From Streptomyces sp. DT2A-34 (GTDB lineage Bacteria > Actinomycetota > Actinomycetes > Streptomycetales > Streptomycetaceae), in the NCBI RefSeq assembly GCF_030499515.1, contig NZ_JASTWJ010000001.1, forward strand, positions 5,560,001 through 5,624,000: 64,000 nucleotides of DNA, in the 5' to 3' direction. The position numbers and the translations under genes are program-made. Below the pieces are notes generated by a model, which was not told the DNA's origin, searched no databases, and was given only the letters and a program-made list of their open reading frames with translations. Of this stretch, positions 7,725-17,336 are shown one piece after another; the stretch's first letter is position 1, and the number at the start of each line of letters is the position of its first letter.

Positions 7725-9062
7725 TCACGCCCAGCAGCCGTTGACCGTCGCGGCGAGGCCGTCCAGGGCGTCCTTGGTGTCGCCCGGGGAGGCGGTGGAG
7801 CCGTTCTCGATGAAGGAGAAGACCTTCCAGCGGCCGTCCTCCGCCTTGGTCATGCCGCTGAGGGCGATGGCGCCGGAGAGGGTGCCGGTCTTGCCCATGA
7901 CCTTTCCGACGGCGCACTGGGAGTCCGCGGTGTCGAAGCGGCCCCACTCGGGGCCGAGGGTCTCGCCCGCCTTGCCCGCGATGGGAAGGCCGTCCTTGAT
8001 GGACTTCAGGGTCTGGCTGTAACGGGGTTCGGTGCTCAGGTCGAGGATCTCCGCCAGGGTCCGGGCCGGGATCCTGGTGGAACGGGAGAGCCCGCTGCCG
8101 TCGTACATCTCGAAGTTGTCCAGAGACACGCCGTACCGCTGGCCGAGCACCTCGCGTACGACCGCCGTCCCGTCCTCGAACGTGGCCTGACGGCCGGCGC
8201 CGAGCGCGGTCATCCGCAGCAGCGTCTCGGCGATGTTGTTGTCGCTCACCTTGAGCATGTGCTTGACGATCTTGTTCAGCTTGTCGGACTGGTGCTGGGC
8301 GACGGGGACGTCTCCGGTCCCGGCCGCGCCGCGGGTGACGTCACCGGTGACAGTGACACCCCGGTCGGCGAGAAGCTTGGCGAAGGCCTGCCCCGCGTCC
8401 AGGGAGGTGTCCGTGACCGCGTGTCCGTCCACCACGAGGGACCGCACGGGCGCGATCTCGTTCGGGTAGTAGTCGGCGTTCCAGCCGGTGGCGAGGGCGG
8501 GCTCGGGGAAGAGGCTGTCGTCGACGCGGACCTTCACCGAGGTCAGACCGGCGTTCTTCAGGCCCGCGACCGCGGCCTTGGCCAGGGCGTCGAGGTCGTC
8601 GGTGGTCAGGGTGCGGTCGCCCCCGCCGACGAGGGTGAGCGTGCCGTCGCCGTAGACGACGTTGGTGGTGAACCGGTGGTCGGGACCGAGGACGGTCAAC
8701 GCGGCCGTGGCGGTGGCGAGTTTGGTGTTGGACGCGGGCATCAGCGCCGTCGTCGCGTTGTGGCCCCAGATCACCTTGTCCGACTTGGCGTCGATGACGA
8801 TACCGCTGAGGTTGCTGCCGAGGCGCGTGTCCTGGCTCCGCGTGGTGAGGTTGTCCACGATCTTCTGCTCGGCGGCGTCGAGTGCGGTGGCGGCGCTCTT
8901 CGCGTCGGCCTTGTCGGCGGCGAAGGCGGACGGAGCGGTCAGGATCGTCCCGGCTATGGGGGCGGTCGCCGCCATCACGAGCGTGCGGCGGACGGACGGG
9001 CTCATCGTCTTGGGCTTGCGGTGACGGCCACCGGATGTGGCCGTGCGGGGGTTGCTGGGCAT
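7725..9062 (-). CDS. dacB: D-alanyl-D-alanine carboxypeptidase/endopeptidase (PBP4 type, peptidase S13)
   Basis: About 445 residues. An exported serine peptidase that trims pentapeptide side chains and cleaves cross-links in peptidoglycan. A signal peptide (RRTLVMAATAPIAGTILTAPSAFA) precedes the S13 domain. The three active-site motifs are present: SxxK as ASNTK, SxN as SDNN, and KTG as GKTGTL. Length and order match the family. The ATG at 9060-9062 was chosen with GAGG upstream; an in-frame ATG lies 13 codons earlier and another 19 codons later. A run of ten G residues at 9065-9074 lies in the leader. Downstream genes appear unrelated. Confidence 0.92.
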   Translation of the reverse strand: MPSNPRTATSGGRHRKPKTMSPSVRRTLVMAATAPIAGTILTAPSAFAADKADAKSAATALDAAEQKIVDNLTTRSQDTRLGSNLSGIVIDAKSDKVIWGHNATTALMPASNTKLATATAALTVLGPDHRFTTNVVYGDGTLTLVGGGDRTLTTDDLDALAKAAVAGLKNAGLTSVKVRVDDSLFPEPALATGWNADYYPNEIAPVRSLVVDGHAVTDTSLDAGQAFAKLLADRGVTVTGDVTRGAAGTGDVPVAQHQSDKLNKIVKHMLKVSDNNIAETLLRMTALGAGRQATFEDGTAVVREVLGQRYGVSLDNFEMYDGSGLSRSTRIPARTLAEILDLSTEPRYSQTLKSIKDGLPIAGKAGETLGPEWGRFDTADSQCAVGKVMGKTGTLSGAIALSGMTKAEDGRWKVFSFIENGSTASPGDTKDALDGLAATVNGCWA

Positions 9063-9383
9063 GTGGGGGGGGGGCCTCGGTCTGGAGTGCGGTGCGGACA
9101 ATCTTCTTGAAAGTGCAGGTAACAGGGGTGGGCAGAGTTACAACTGGCTACGTATGGAGGTATGTGGAGTAGATGTGGAGGTGTTGCGTAAGTGGAGTCG
9201 TGGGGGGTGGCGGTCGGTTTCAGCCGAGAACCCGGCATCTGGGCGCGCAGCTGAGCCGGTCACGCCGGCTCGGGAACTCCGCCGAGTGACGCGGGGCGCG
9301 CCCGGCCGGTGCGCGCGCATCCTGTGCTCTGAGCCCCGCTTCCCAAGCGGTACCTTCATCGTCAGCCGATGAGGAGAGTCAAC

Positions 9384-12300
9384 GTGAGCAAGTTCGTGCG
9401 GCCCGCAGCCGAAGGCGCCGACCCCTTCGGTACGGCCCGTCTGCGCCGCGGTGTGCTGGACGCCTGGGCCACCAGCCCCGCCCGTTTCCGCGAGGACGCC
9501 AACGCCGAGGAGGATCTCGTCCTCGGCGGGTATCGGGACCGGCTCGTCGTCGAGCTTGCTCAGAACGCCGCCGATGCCGCAGCAAGGGCAGGGGTGCCCG
9601 GCAGGCTTCGGCTCACCCTGCGGGACGGGGTTCTCGTCGCCGCCAACACCGGCGCCCCGCTGGACGCCGCCGGCGTCGAGTCGCTGTCCACCCTCCGTGC
9701 CTCCGCCAAGCGGGACACCCAGCAGGGCTCCGTCGGCCGGTTCGGTGTCGGCTTCGCCGCCGTCCTCGCCGTCACCGACGAGCCGGCCGTCGTCGGGCGG
9801 CACGGCGGCATCCGCTGGTCCCTCGCCGAGGCCCGGGAGATGGCGAACGACACCGCGCGGCACAGCCCGGGGCTGGGGGATGAAATCCGGCGGCGGGACG
9901 GCCATGTGCCGCTCCTGCGGCTGCCGTTCGCCGCCGAGGGCACCGCCCCGGACCCGTACGACACCGCCGTCATCCTCCCCCTGCGCGACACCGCGGCCGC
10001 CGACCTCGCCGAGCGGCTGCTGCACGCCGTCGACGACGCGCTGCTCCTCGCCCTGCCCGGGCTTGAGGAGGTCGTGGTCGAGGTCGGCGACGCCGAGCCG
10101 CGCACGCTGCGGCGTCGTACCGACGGGCCCTTCACTGTCGTGGAGGACTCGCACAACGGCGTCACCCACTGGCGTACGGCCGCCGCCCACGGCCCGCTCA
10201 CGCCCGAGCTCCTCGCCGACCGCCCGGTGGAGGAGCGGCTGCGGCCCCACTGGTCGCTGACCTGGGCCGTCCCCGTCAACGCCGCCGACAGCACGCCCGA
10301 CCGGCCCCGCACGGCTCCGGTGGTCCACGCGCCCACCCCCAGCGACGAACCCCTCGGCGTCCCCGCCCTCCTCATCGCCTCCTTCCCCCTCGACACCACC
10401 CGCCGCCACGCCGCCCCCGGCCCGCTGACCGACTTCCTCGTGCAGCGGGCGGCCGATGCGTACGCCGAACTGCTCGCCGACTGGCGCCCGGTGAGCGAAG
10501 GCATCATCGGGCTCGTGCCCGGGCCGCTCGGCAAGGGCGAGCTGGACGGGGCCCTGCGCCAGGCGATCCTGGAGCGGCTGCCCCGTACTGCGTTTCTCCC
10601 GCCCGCCCACCCGGCCTTCCTCCCGCCGGCTGTCGAGCCGCGTGAGCACGACGACGAGTTGCCCGAGTCGCTCCGGCCCCGTGACGCCGAGGTCGTCGAA
10701 GGCGCCGGTGCCGAGACGGTGCGCGTCCTCGCCGAGGTGCTGCCCACCCTCCTGCCCGCCGGGCTCGAACGGCGTGTGGAGCTGCGGACCCTGGGCGTCG
10801 CCCGCGTCCCGCTCACCGACGCCGTCGACCGGCTCGCCGGGCTGGAGAAGGACCCGGGCTGGTGGCGGCGGCTCTACGACAGCCTCGCCGGGGTCGACCC
10901 GGACCGCCTGTCCGGCCTGCCCGTGCCGCTGGCCGACGGGCGCACCACCATCGGGCCCCGGCAGGTCCTGCTCCCCACCCCCGACGGCGCCTCCGTCGAC
11001 CCCGAGGTCCTCGCCCGCCTCGGGCTCAAGGTCGCCCACCCGGACGCCGTCCACCCGCTCCTGGAGAAGCTCGGCGCCCTGCCGGCCACGCCCCGCGCGG
11101 TCCTCACCACGCCCCAGGTGCGTGCCGCCGTCGCCGCCTCCCTGGATGAGGACAGTGGCGTGAGCTGGGAGGAGGAGGCGCCCGACGCCGAGGAACTGGC
11201 CGACACCGTCCTCGCGCTCGTGCGGGACGCGGGTCTGGAGCCCGGTGACGAGCCGTGGCTCGGCGCCCTCGCCCTCCCCGACGAGGACGGCGAGCTGGCG
11301 CCCGCCGGTGAGCTCGTCCTCCCCGGCAGCCCCTTCGCCCAGGTCATGCGGGAGGACGAGCTCGCCGCCGTCGACGCCGAGCTGGCCGAGAGGTGGGGCG
11401 AGCAGCCTCTCGCCGCCTGTGGCGTCCTCGCCAACTTCGCCCTCGTCCGGGCCACGGACGTCGTCCTCGACCCGGATGAACTGGAGCCGCGCGAAGGGGA
11501 CTTCGCCGAGCCCGACGACGCGGGTCTGCTGGACGCCGTCGACGTGTGGAGCGAGGACATCCTCGACCGGTTCCCGGACACGCCCGTACCGCCGGTCGCC
11601 ACCGAGCTGATCGCCGTACGGGATCTCGACCTCGTCGACGACGACAAGTGGCCGCAGGCCCTCGCGCTGCTGGCCCAGCCGCCCCTCCGTGACGCGCTGA
11701 CCCAGCAGGTACGGATCCTGCTGCCCGACGGCACGCATGAGGTCGTACGGCCGTACACGGCCTGGTGGCTACGGGGCAACCCGGTGCTGGACGGCCGCCG
11801 CCCGGCGGGCCTGCTGGCCTCCGGCGGCGACCCGCTCCTGCGCGGCCTGTACGACGAGGCGGACGCGACCGGCTTCGAGGACGAGCAGGTGCTGCGGGCG
11901 CTGGGTGTGCGGACGTCCGTCGCCGCGCTGCTCGACGAGCCGGGCGGCGCCGCCGAGCTCCTCGACCGGCTCGCCGACCCGGAGCGCCCCGTCACCTCGC
12001 CCCAACTGCACGCGCTGTACGGCGCCTTGGCCGATCTGGACCCCGAGCAGGTGACCCTGCCGGACGAGCTGCGGGCCGTCGTGGACGGGCGGGTGGAGGT
12101 CGTGGACGCGGCCGACGCGGTGGTCGTGGACTCGCCGGACCTGCTGCCCTTCACCGACCGTGTGCCGCTGCTTCCCGTACGGCCGTCCCGGGCCGCCGAG
12201 CTGGCCGAGCTGTTCCAGGTGCGGCGGCTGAGCGAGTCCGTCACCGGGGAGGTGACGAGCGAGGGCACCGAGCATGACGTACCGGAGTCGGTACGGGTGC

Positions 12301-12536
12301 TGCTCGGCGCGCGGACCCCCAAGTCGTACGTCGAACACGAGGAACTCGTCGTCGAAGGTGTGGAGATCGACTGGCGGCTGACCAACGACGGTGTCCTGCA
12401 CGCCGCCACCTTGGAGGGCGTGGCCGCGGGGCTCGCGTGGGCGGCCGGGCAGTGGCCGCGGCGGTTCGAGGTCGCCGCCCTGCTGGAGGATCCGTCCAGG
12501 ACGGCGGAACTGGCCCGCGACCGCTGGTTCGACTGA
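9384..12536 (+). CDS. Sacsin-type N-terminal ATP-binding domain protein (HSP90-like GHKL ATPase)
   Basis: Very large soluble protein, 1050 residues, from GTG 9384 with GAGGAG at 9371-9376. The first ~250 residues hold an HSP90/sacsin-like ATPase: YRDRLVVELAQNAADAA is the E-x-x-x-N box, and VGRFGVGFAAVLAV is the glycine lid motif. The rest is acidic, leucine-rich and helical, with no motif that can be named. Such proteins are conserved single-copy genes in Streptomyces; a chaperone-like or phage-defence-like role is only suggested by the ATPase type. It is monocistronic, preceded by a ~320-bp upstream region and followed by an unrelated secreted-protein gene. Confidence 0.8.
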   Translation: MSKFVRPAAEGADPFGTARLRRGVLDAWATSPARFREDANAEEDLVLGGYRDRLVVELAQNAADAAARAGVPGRLRLTLRDGVLVAANTGAPLDAAGVESLSTLRASAKRDTQQGSVGRFGVGFAAVLAVTDEPAVVGRHGGIRWSLAEAREMANDTARHSPGLGDEIRRRDGHVPLLRLPFAAEGTAPDPYDTAVILPLRDTAAADLAERLLHAVDDALLLALPGLEEVVVEVGDAEPRTLRRRTDGPFTVVEDSHNGVTHWRTAAAHGPLTPELLADRPVEERLRPHWSLTWAVPVNAADSTPDRPRTAPVVHAPTPSDEPLGVPALLIASFPLDTTRRHAAPGPLTDFLVQRAADAYAELLADWRPVSEGIIGLVPGPLGKGELDGALRQAILERLPRTAFLPPAHPAFLPPAVEPREHDDELPESLRPRDAEVVEGAGAETVRVLAEVLPTLLPAGLERRVELRTLGVARVPLTDAVDRLAGLEKDPGWWRRLYDSLAGVDPDRLSGLPVPLADGRTTIGPRQVLLPTPDGASVDPEVLARLGLKVAHPDAVHPLLEKLGALPATPRAVLTTPQVRAAVAASLDEDSGVSWEEEAPDAEELADTVLALVRDAGLEPGDEPWLGALALPDEDGELAPAGELVLPGSPFAQVMREDELAAVDAELAERWGEQPLAACGVLANFALVRATDVVLDPDELEPREGDFAEPDDAGLLDAVDVWSEDILDRFPDTPVPPVATELIAVRDLDLVDDDKWPQALALLAQPPLRDALTQQVRILLPDGTHEVVRPYTAWWLRGNPVLDGRRPAGLLASGGDPLLRGLYDEADATGFEDEQVLRALGVRTSVAALLDEPGGAAELLDRLADPERPVTSPQLHALYGALADLDPEQVTLPDELRAVVDGRVEVVDAADAVVVDSPDLLPFTDRVPLLPVRPSRAAELAELFQVRRLSESVTGEVTSEGTEHDVPESVRVLLGARTPKSYVEHEELVVEGVEIDWRLTNDGVLHAATLEGVAAGLAWAAGQWPRRFEVAALLEDPSRTAELARDRWFD

Positions 12537-12620
12537 GCCCTCCGGGCGGGCCCGGCCGGTGATGACGTGTCCGCACGAATTCTTCACCGGCCGTACAACC
12601 ATTCGTGTCCTTCGCGGATC

Positions 12621-12651
12621 TGATCATGCGAGTCAACAGACTCCTTGATCA
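12621..12651. repeat. Upstream element A: paired TGATCA motifs before secreted paralogue 1
   Basis: TGATCA at 12621-12626 and again at 12646-12651 (25 bp apart), with GTCAACAG between them and GGGGCCCC just after. The same layout, with the same 25-bp offset, is found upstream of paralogue 2 at 13804-13835. It is probably a shared promoter or operator, duplicated together with the gene. Confidence 0.5.
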
Positions 12652-12724
12652 CTTGGGGCCCCGCGAGACGACGAGCCGTTGGGAACGACCATCGCCGGGG
12701 TCCCTTTCTCCCTATGGAGATCGC

Positions 12725-13663
12725 ATGCGCATTCGTGCCACCGTGGCCGCCGTCTCCGGCGCCCTGGCCCTCTCCGCCCTCGCTGTGCCGGCCTCGCAGG
12801 CCGCCGACGCCCCGTCGTACAGCAAGGAAGACGTCCGGGCGGCCGTGCAGGCGGCGCGTCAGGCGGACGCCGACGGCGCCGCCCGCAGCACCTTCGCCGC
12901 CGAGGACACGGGCACGCCGTACGCCCTGGACCTCTCCTTCTCCAACGTGAAGATCAACAGCGGTAAGCCGATCGTCGCCGGCATCAGCAACCCGGTGACC
13001 GTCCCGGTGACCTACACGGTCACCCACGAAGCGGGCATGGACCTCAACGCCGCCGACCTCATGCTCGACGTCGAGATCTACCGCGGCACCACGTACGAGG
13101 ACGCGACCAAGGTTCTCTACGGTGACGACTGGCCGGTCTGCACCCCCACCTCGTCGACCACCGACACCTGCAAGGGCACCATCGCCGTCTACCCGGAGTT
13201 CGAGCTGGTGAACGCCGACGCCACCACGTGGAAGGCCGGCGGCTACGCGATCGACTGGAACGACCAGGACCCGGACTCCGAGGACATCGACTGGAGCAAG
13301 GTCGGCTTCGCCATGCAGGACGGCCTGGGCTCCACCAAGCTGCAGCGTTACTCCAAGCTGACGGTGAACGCCTCGCCGGAGCCGGTCAAGAAGGGCAAGA
13401 CCATCACGGTCACCGGCAAGCTGTCGCGCGCCAACTGGGAGACCCACAAGTACGCGGGCTACTCCACCCAGTCGGTGAAGCTGCAGTTCCGCAAGAAGGG
13501 CACCAGCACCTACACCACGCTGAAGACCATCAAGACGAACACCTACGGCGACCTGAAGACCACGGTCACCGCGTCCACGGACGGCTACTTCCGCTACCGC
13601 TTCGAGGGCACCTCGACCACCCCGGCGGTCAGCGCCACGGGTGACTTCGTCGACGTGCAGTAG
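12725..13663 (+). CDS. Secreted protein, tandem paralogue 1
   Basis: 312 residues with a Sec signal peptide (MRIRATVAAVSGALALSALA, cleavage after ASQAA). The mature protein has an N-terminal helical part, a beta-rich middle (YALDLSFSNVKI, PVTYTVTHEAGMDL, a Cys pair VCTPTSSTTDTCKG), and a C-terminal Ig-like domain (KLTVNASPEPVKKGKTITVT through GDFVDVQ). ATG 12725 has GGAGA just upstream. The function is unknown; the C-terminal domain resembles bacterial Ig-like or surface-binding modules. The neighbouring gene is a close copy, nearly identical in its C-terminal domain. Confidence 0.75.
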   Translation: MRIRATVAAVSGALALSALAVPASQAADAPSYSKEDVRAAVQAARQADADGAARSTFAAEDTGTPYALDLSFSNVKINSGKPIVAGISNPVTVPVTYTVTHEAGMDLNAADLMLDVEIYRGTTYEDATKVLYGDDWPVCTPTSSTTDTCKGTIAVYPEFELVNADATTWKAGGYAIDWNDQDPDSEDIDWSKVGFAMQDGLGSTKLQRYSKLTVNASPEPVKKGKTITVTGKLSRANWETHKYAGYSTQSVKLQFRKKGTSTYTTLKTIKTNTYGDLKTTVTASTDGYFRYRFEGTSTTPAVSATGDFVDVQ

Positions 13664-13803
13664 GCAGCGGGGCAGTAGGCAGTAGGGCAGCACGGCAGAA
13701 ACAGGGCAGGCGTCACGAACTTCCCGGTCGCCGCCGGGAGTTCGTGACGAAGCTCACGAAGATTCCGTACCCGCCGCACAACCGGTGACCCCCGTCGCCT
13801 ATC

Positions 13804-13835
13804 TGATCACATGGGTCAACAGGCCCCACGATCAC
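13804..13835. repeat. Upstream element B: paired TGATCA-like motifs before secreted paralogue 2
   Basis: Copy of the element seen at 12621-12651: TGATCA at 13804, then GGTCAACAG, then GATCAC at 13830-13835 followed by GGGCCCC. The spacing matches copy A, which argues for function rather than chance. Confidence 0.5.
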
Positions 13836-13906
13836 CCGGGCCCCGACGTGACCGGCAGTGCACGGAACGACGACCAGCGGGGCCCCTTTCCGTACCAGGG
13901 GAACGC

Positions 13907-14818
13907 ATGCGCATCAGAGCCACCGTGGCCGCCGTCTCCGGCGCCCTGGCCCTCTCCGCCCTCGCCGTTCCGGCCGCGCAGGCCGACGACTCCGCCGCCG
14001 CCCAGCGCGCGGACGTCGCGAAGATCCGCCAGGCCGCGCACGCGGCGTCCGGCAGGGCCGTGGCCGAGGAGGGCAAGCCGTACGCCCTGAACGTCACCTT
14101 CTCCAACTTCAAGATCGCCAAGGCGGTCAAGGTCGGCACGACCAACCACGTCGCGACCACGGTGACGTACACGCTGACCCACGGCGAGGACGTCGACATC
14201 GCCGCCGCCGACTTCGTCACCGACCCCATCGTCTACCGGGGCTCCGCCACCGCGCCGGACAACATGCTCTACGGCAACAAGCCGGCCAAGTGCACCGCGA
14301 CCTCGGCGACCACCGCCAACTGCAAGGGCACCATCGACGTCTACCCGGGCAGCCACGAGCTGATCAACTCGGACGCGGGGACGTGGCGCGCCGCGGCCGA
14401 GGCCACCGCCTTCAACGGCCAGGACCCGGACGGCGAGACCTTCGACATCACCAAGGTCGGCTACAAGGGCCAGAGCGGCCTCGGCACCACGCTGATCCAG
14501 CGCTTCTCCAAGCTGACGGTGAACGCCTCGCCGGAGCCGGTGAAGAAGGGCAAGACCATCACCGTCACCGGCAAGCTGTCCCGCGCCAACTGGGAACGCG
14601 GCACCTACAACGGCTATGTCGAGCAGCCGGTGAACCTGCAGTTCCGCAAGAAGAACAGCAACACCTACACCACAGTGAAGACCATCAAGACCAACGCGAC
14701 GGGCGAGCTGAAGACCACGGTCAAGGCCACCGAGGACGGCTACTTCCGCTACACCTTCGCGGGCACGACGACGACCCCGGCGGCCACCGCCACGGGTGAC
14801 TTCGTCGACGTGCAGTAG
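13907..14818 (+). CDS. Secreted protein, tandem paralogue 2
   Basis: 303 residues, same architecture as the preceding gene: signal peptide MRIRATVAAVSGALALSALA, cleavage near AAQA, a middle domain with a cysteine pair (KCTATSATTANCKG), and the Ig-like C-terminal domain ending GDFVDVQ. The last ~110 residues are nearly identical to paralogue 1, while the N-terminal third has diverged. That suggests gene conversion or selection on the C-terminal domain. Start ATG 13907 with AGGGGA before it. It converges with the P-type ATPase gene, leaving 15 bp, so no room exists for a long terminator. Confidence 0.75.
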   Translation: MRIRATVAAVSGALALSALAVPAAQADDSAAAQRADVAKIRQAAHAASGRAVAEEGKPYALNVTFSNFKIAKAVKVGTTNHVATTVTYTLTHGEDVDIAAADFVTDPIVYRGSATAPDNMLYGNKPAKCTATSATTANCKGTIDVYPGSHELINSDAGTWRAAAEATAFNGQDPDGETFDITKVGYKGQSGLGTTLIQRFSKLTVNASPEPVKKGKTITVTGKLSRANWERGTYNGYVEQPVNLQFRKKNSNTYTTVKTIKTNATGELKTTVKATEDGYFRYTFAGTTTTPAATATGDFVDVQ

Positions 14819-14833
14819 CAACCGCCGTAGCGA

Positions 14834-17230
14834 CTACGCCGGGAAACGGCGGTCGACCCACTTCCATGTGAACTCCAGGGCGACCGCCGCCACCGCCGAC
14901 ACCCCCACCGCGATCCACGGCATCGTCATCCCGACCAGCCGCAGCGCGAAGAACTCCTGCAGCCACGGCACCACCAGCACCAGCAGGAACCCGAGGCCCA
15001 TCGCGGCCACCAGCGCCAGACGCCACCAGGTGTACGGCCGGGCGATGATCGCCAGCACCCACATCGAGATCAGGAACAGCGTCAGCGTCGCCACGCTCGT
15101 CTCTGCGTCCAGCGCGCCGTCCCCGCTGTAGTAGTGACGGGCGATCAGATACGTCGCGAAGGTCGCCACCGCGGCCACCAGCCCGCCCGGGATCGAGTAC
15201 CGCATCACGCGCCGTACGAAATGGGGTTTCGCGCGTTCCTTGTTGGGCGCGAGGGCCAGGAAGAACGCCGGGACGCCGATGGTGAGGGTGGAGAGCAGGG
15301 TCAGATGGCGGGGCAGGAAGGGGTACTCCACCTGCGAGAACACCACCATCAGCGCCAGCAGCACCGAGTAGACGGTCTTCACCAGGAAGAGTGTCGCCAC
15401 CCGCGTGATGTTGCCGATCACCCGCCGCCCCTCCGCGACCACCGAGGGCAGCGTCGCGAAGCTGTTGTTGAGCAGCACGATCTGCGCGACCGCCCGGGTC
15501 GCCTCCGAGCCCGAGCCCATCGCCACGCCGATGTCGGCGTCCTTCAGGGCCAGGACGTCGTTCACCCCGTCGCCGGTCATGGCGACGGTGTGCCCGTGGG
15601 ACTGGAGCGCGCCGACCATGTCCCGCTTCTGCTGCGGGGTGACCCGCCCGAACACCGTGCCGTCGTCGAGGGCCGTCGCCATGCCGTCCTGGTCGTGGGG
15701 GAGCGTGCGCGCGTCGAGCGTCGTACCGGTCAGGCCGAGCTTGTCCGCGACCGCGCCCACGGACACCGCGTTGTCGCCGGAGATCACCTTCGCCCGGACG
15801 TTCTGCTCGGCGAAGTAGCGCAGGGTGTCGGCGGCGTCGGGCCGCAGTCGCTGTTCCAGTACGACGAGGGCGGCGGGCTTGGCGCTGTCCGTGACGTCGG
15901 GATCGTCGAGGTCGCGGCCGGCGCGGGCGAGCAGCAGGACCCGTAGGCCCTGTTCGTTCAGCCGGTCGGTTTCGGCCAGGGCCGGGTCGTCGGCGGCCAG
16001 GAGCACGTCGGGGGCGCCCAGCAGCCAGGTGCTGGCCTCGCCGTTGCCCTCGCTGAAGGTGGCGCCGCTGTACTTGCGGGCGGAGGAGAAGGGCAGGGAC
16101 TCGGTGCAGCGCCAGTCCTCGGCGTCGGGGTAGGCGTCGATGACGGCCTGGAGGGAGGCGTTGGGGCGGGGGTCGGACTCGCCGAGGGCGCCCAGCACTT
16201 TCCGTATGTACTCCTCGTCGCCGCCGCTCAGCGGGCGCAGCTCGGTGACGTCCATGCCGCCCTCGGTGAGGGTGCCGGTCTTGTCGAGACAGACCGTGTC
16301 GACGCGGGCGAGACCCTCGATGGCGGGGAGCTCCTGCACCAGGCACTGTTTGCGGCCGAGCCGGATGACGCCGATGGCGAAGGCGACCGAGGTGAGGAGC
16401 ACAAGCCCCTCCGGGACCATGGGGACGATGCCGCCGACGGTCCGGGCGATCGAGTCGTCGAGCTCGTTGTCCTTGGCGACCAACTGGGTGATGATCAGGC
16501 CGATCGCGGCCGGGACCATCATCCAGGTCACGTACTTGAGGATGGTGGAGATGCCGGAGCGCAGCTCGGAGTGGACGAGCGTGAAGCGCGAGGCCTCCTC
16601 GGCGAGCTGGGCGGCGTAGGCCTCGCGGCCGACCTTGGTGGCCTGGAAGGCGCCGCCCCCGGCGACGACGAAACTGCCGGACAGCACCTGGTCTCCCGGC
16701 CGCTTGACGACGGGGTCCGCCTCCCCGGTGAGCAGCGACTCGTCGATCTCCAGCCCGTCGGCCTCGACGCACACCCCGTCCACGACCGCCTTGTCACCCG
16801 GCCCGATCTCTATCAGGTCGTCCAGCACGATCTCCGAGGTACTGACCTCGGCGGCGGCCCCGTCCCGCCGCACGGTGGGCCGCGCCTCACCGATCACGGC
16901 GAGCGAGTCGAGGGTCTTCTTCGCCCGCCACTCCTGGATGATCCCGATGCCGGTGTTGGCCAGGATCACGAAGCCGAACAGGCCGTCCTGGATCGGCGCG
17001 ACGCACAGCATGATCACCCAGAGCACGCCGATGATCGCGTTGAACCGGGTGAAGACGTTGGCGCGGACGATGTCGGCCAGGGACCGGCTGCTGCGCACCG
17101 GCACGTCGTTGACCTGCCCCCGCGCGACCCGCTCGGCCACCTCGGCCGCGGTCAGCCCACCCGTCGCCACCGTGACGGAGGCGGGATGCACCGGGGTGTC
17201 CACTTCGGCGCCCGCGTCGGTATGCGTCAT
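14834..17230 (-). CDS. Cation-translocating P-type ATPase, CtpE-like (HAD-IC)
   Basis: 798-residue membrane pump. The actuator domain has LTGEADP; the phosphorylation site is CLDKTGTLTEGG, with the catalytic Asp; the hinge is AMTGDGVNDVLALKDADIG. The fourth membrane helix carries VPMVPEGLVLLTS (PEGL), the variant seen in the mycobacterial CtpE/actinobacterial calcium-type branch rather than the CPC of heavy-metal pumps. About ten membrane spans are present, six of them after the P domain. ATG 17230 lacks a clear ribosome-binding site; a leaderless transcript is possible. Calcium uptake is an inference from CtpE; other cations are possible. The reverse strand in this gene is open in other frames but shows no protein signature. 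Confidence 0.88.
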   Translation of the reverse strand: MTHTDAGAEVDTPVHPASVTVATGGLTAAEVAERVARGQVNDVPVRSSRSLADIVRANVFTRFNAIIGVLWVIMLCVAPIQDGLFGFVILANTGIGIIQEWRAKKTLDSLAVIGEARPTVRRDGAAAEVSTSEIVLDDLIEIGPGDKAVVDGVCVEADGLEIDESLLTGEADPVVKRPGDQVLSGSFVVAGGGAFQATKVGREAYAAQLAEEASRFTLVHSELRSGISTILKYVTWMMVPAAIGLIITQLVAKDNELDDSIARTVGGIVPMVPEGLVLLTSVAFAIGVIRLGRKQCLVQELPAIEGLARVDTVCLDKTGTLTEGGMDVTELRPLSGGDEEYIRKVLGALGESDPRPNASLQAVIDAYPDAEDWRCTESLPFSSARKYSGATFSEGNGEASTWLLGAPDVLLAADDPALAETDRLNEQGLRVLLLARAGRDLDDPDVTDSAKPAALVVLEQRLRPDAADTLRYFAEQNVRAKVISGDNAVSVGAVADKLGLTGTTLDARTLPHDQDGMATALDDGTVFGRVTPQQKRDMVGALQSHGHTVAMTGDGVNDVLALKDADIGVAMGSGSEATRAVAQIVLLNNSFATLPSVVAEGRRVIGNITRVATLFLVKTVYSVLLALMVVFSQVEYPFLPRHLTLLSTLTIGVPAFFLALAPNKERAKPHFVRRVMRYSIPGGLVAAVATFATYLIARHYYSGDGALDAETSVATLTLFLISMWVLAIIARPYTWWRLALVAAMGLGFLLVLVVPWLQEFFALRLVGMTMPWIAVGVSAVAAVALEFTWKWVDRRFPA

Positions 17231-17336
17231 GCATTCGACGGTACGTGCGGATGTGCGGCTTCACCCGCCGAGTGGGCGGAAGTTCCGACGTGGGGAGGAC
17301 CGGAACGGCCCGATGTGGTGCCGTGGTTGTACGCCC

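Noticed and set aside
7284..9110. Plus-strand frames of several hundred codons opposite the carboxypeptidase gene
   Set aside because: Antisense frames with Gly/Val-rich composition; the minus strand has the complete S13 motifs.
9138..11738. 866-codon open frame on the minus strand
   Set aside because: It is the antisense of the sacsin-type ATPase gene, with low-complexity Gly/Arg/Val composition and no domain; long antisense frames are normal at this GC content.
14721..16772. 683-codon minus-strand frame in the P-type ATPase region
   Set aside because: Arg/Gly-rich shifted frame of the P-type ATPase; the correct frame has all the pump motifs.
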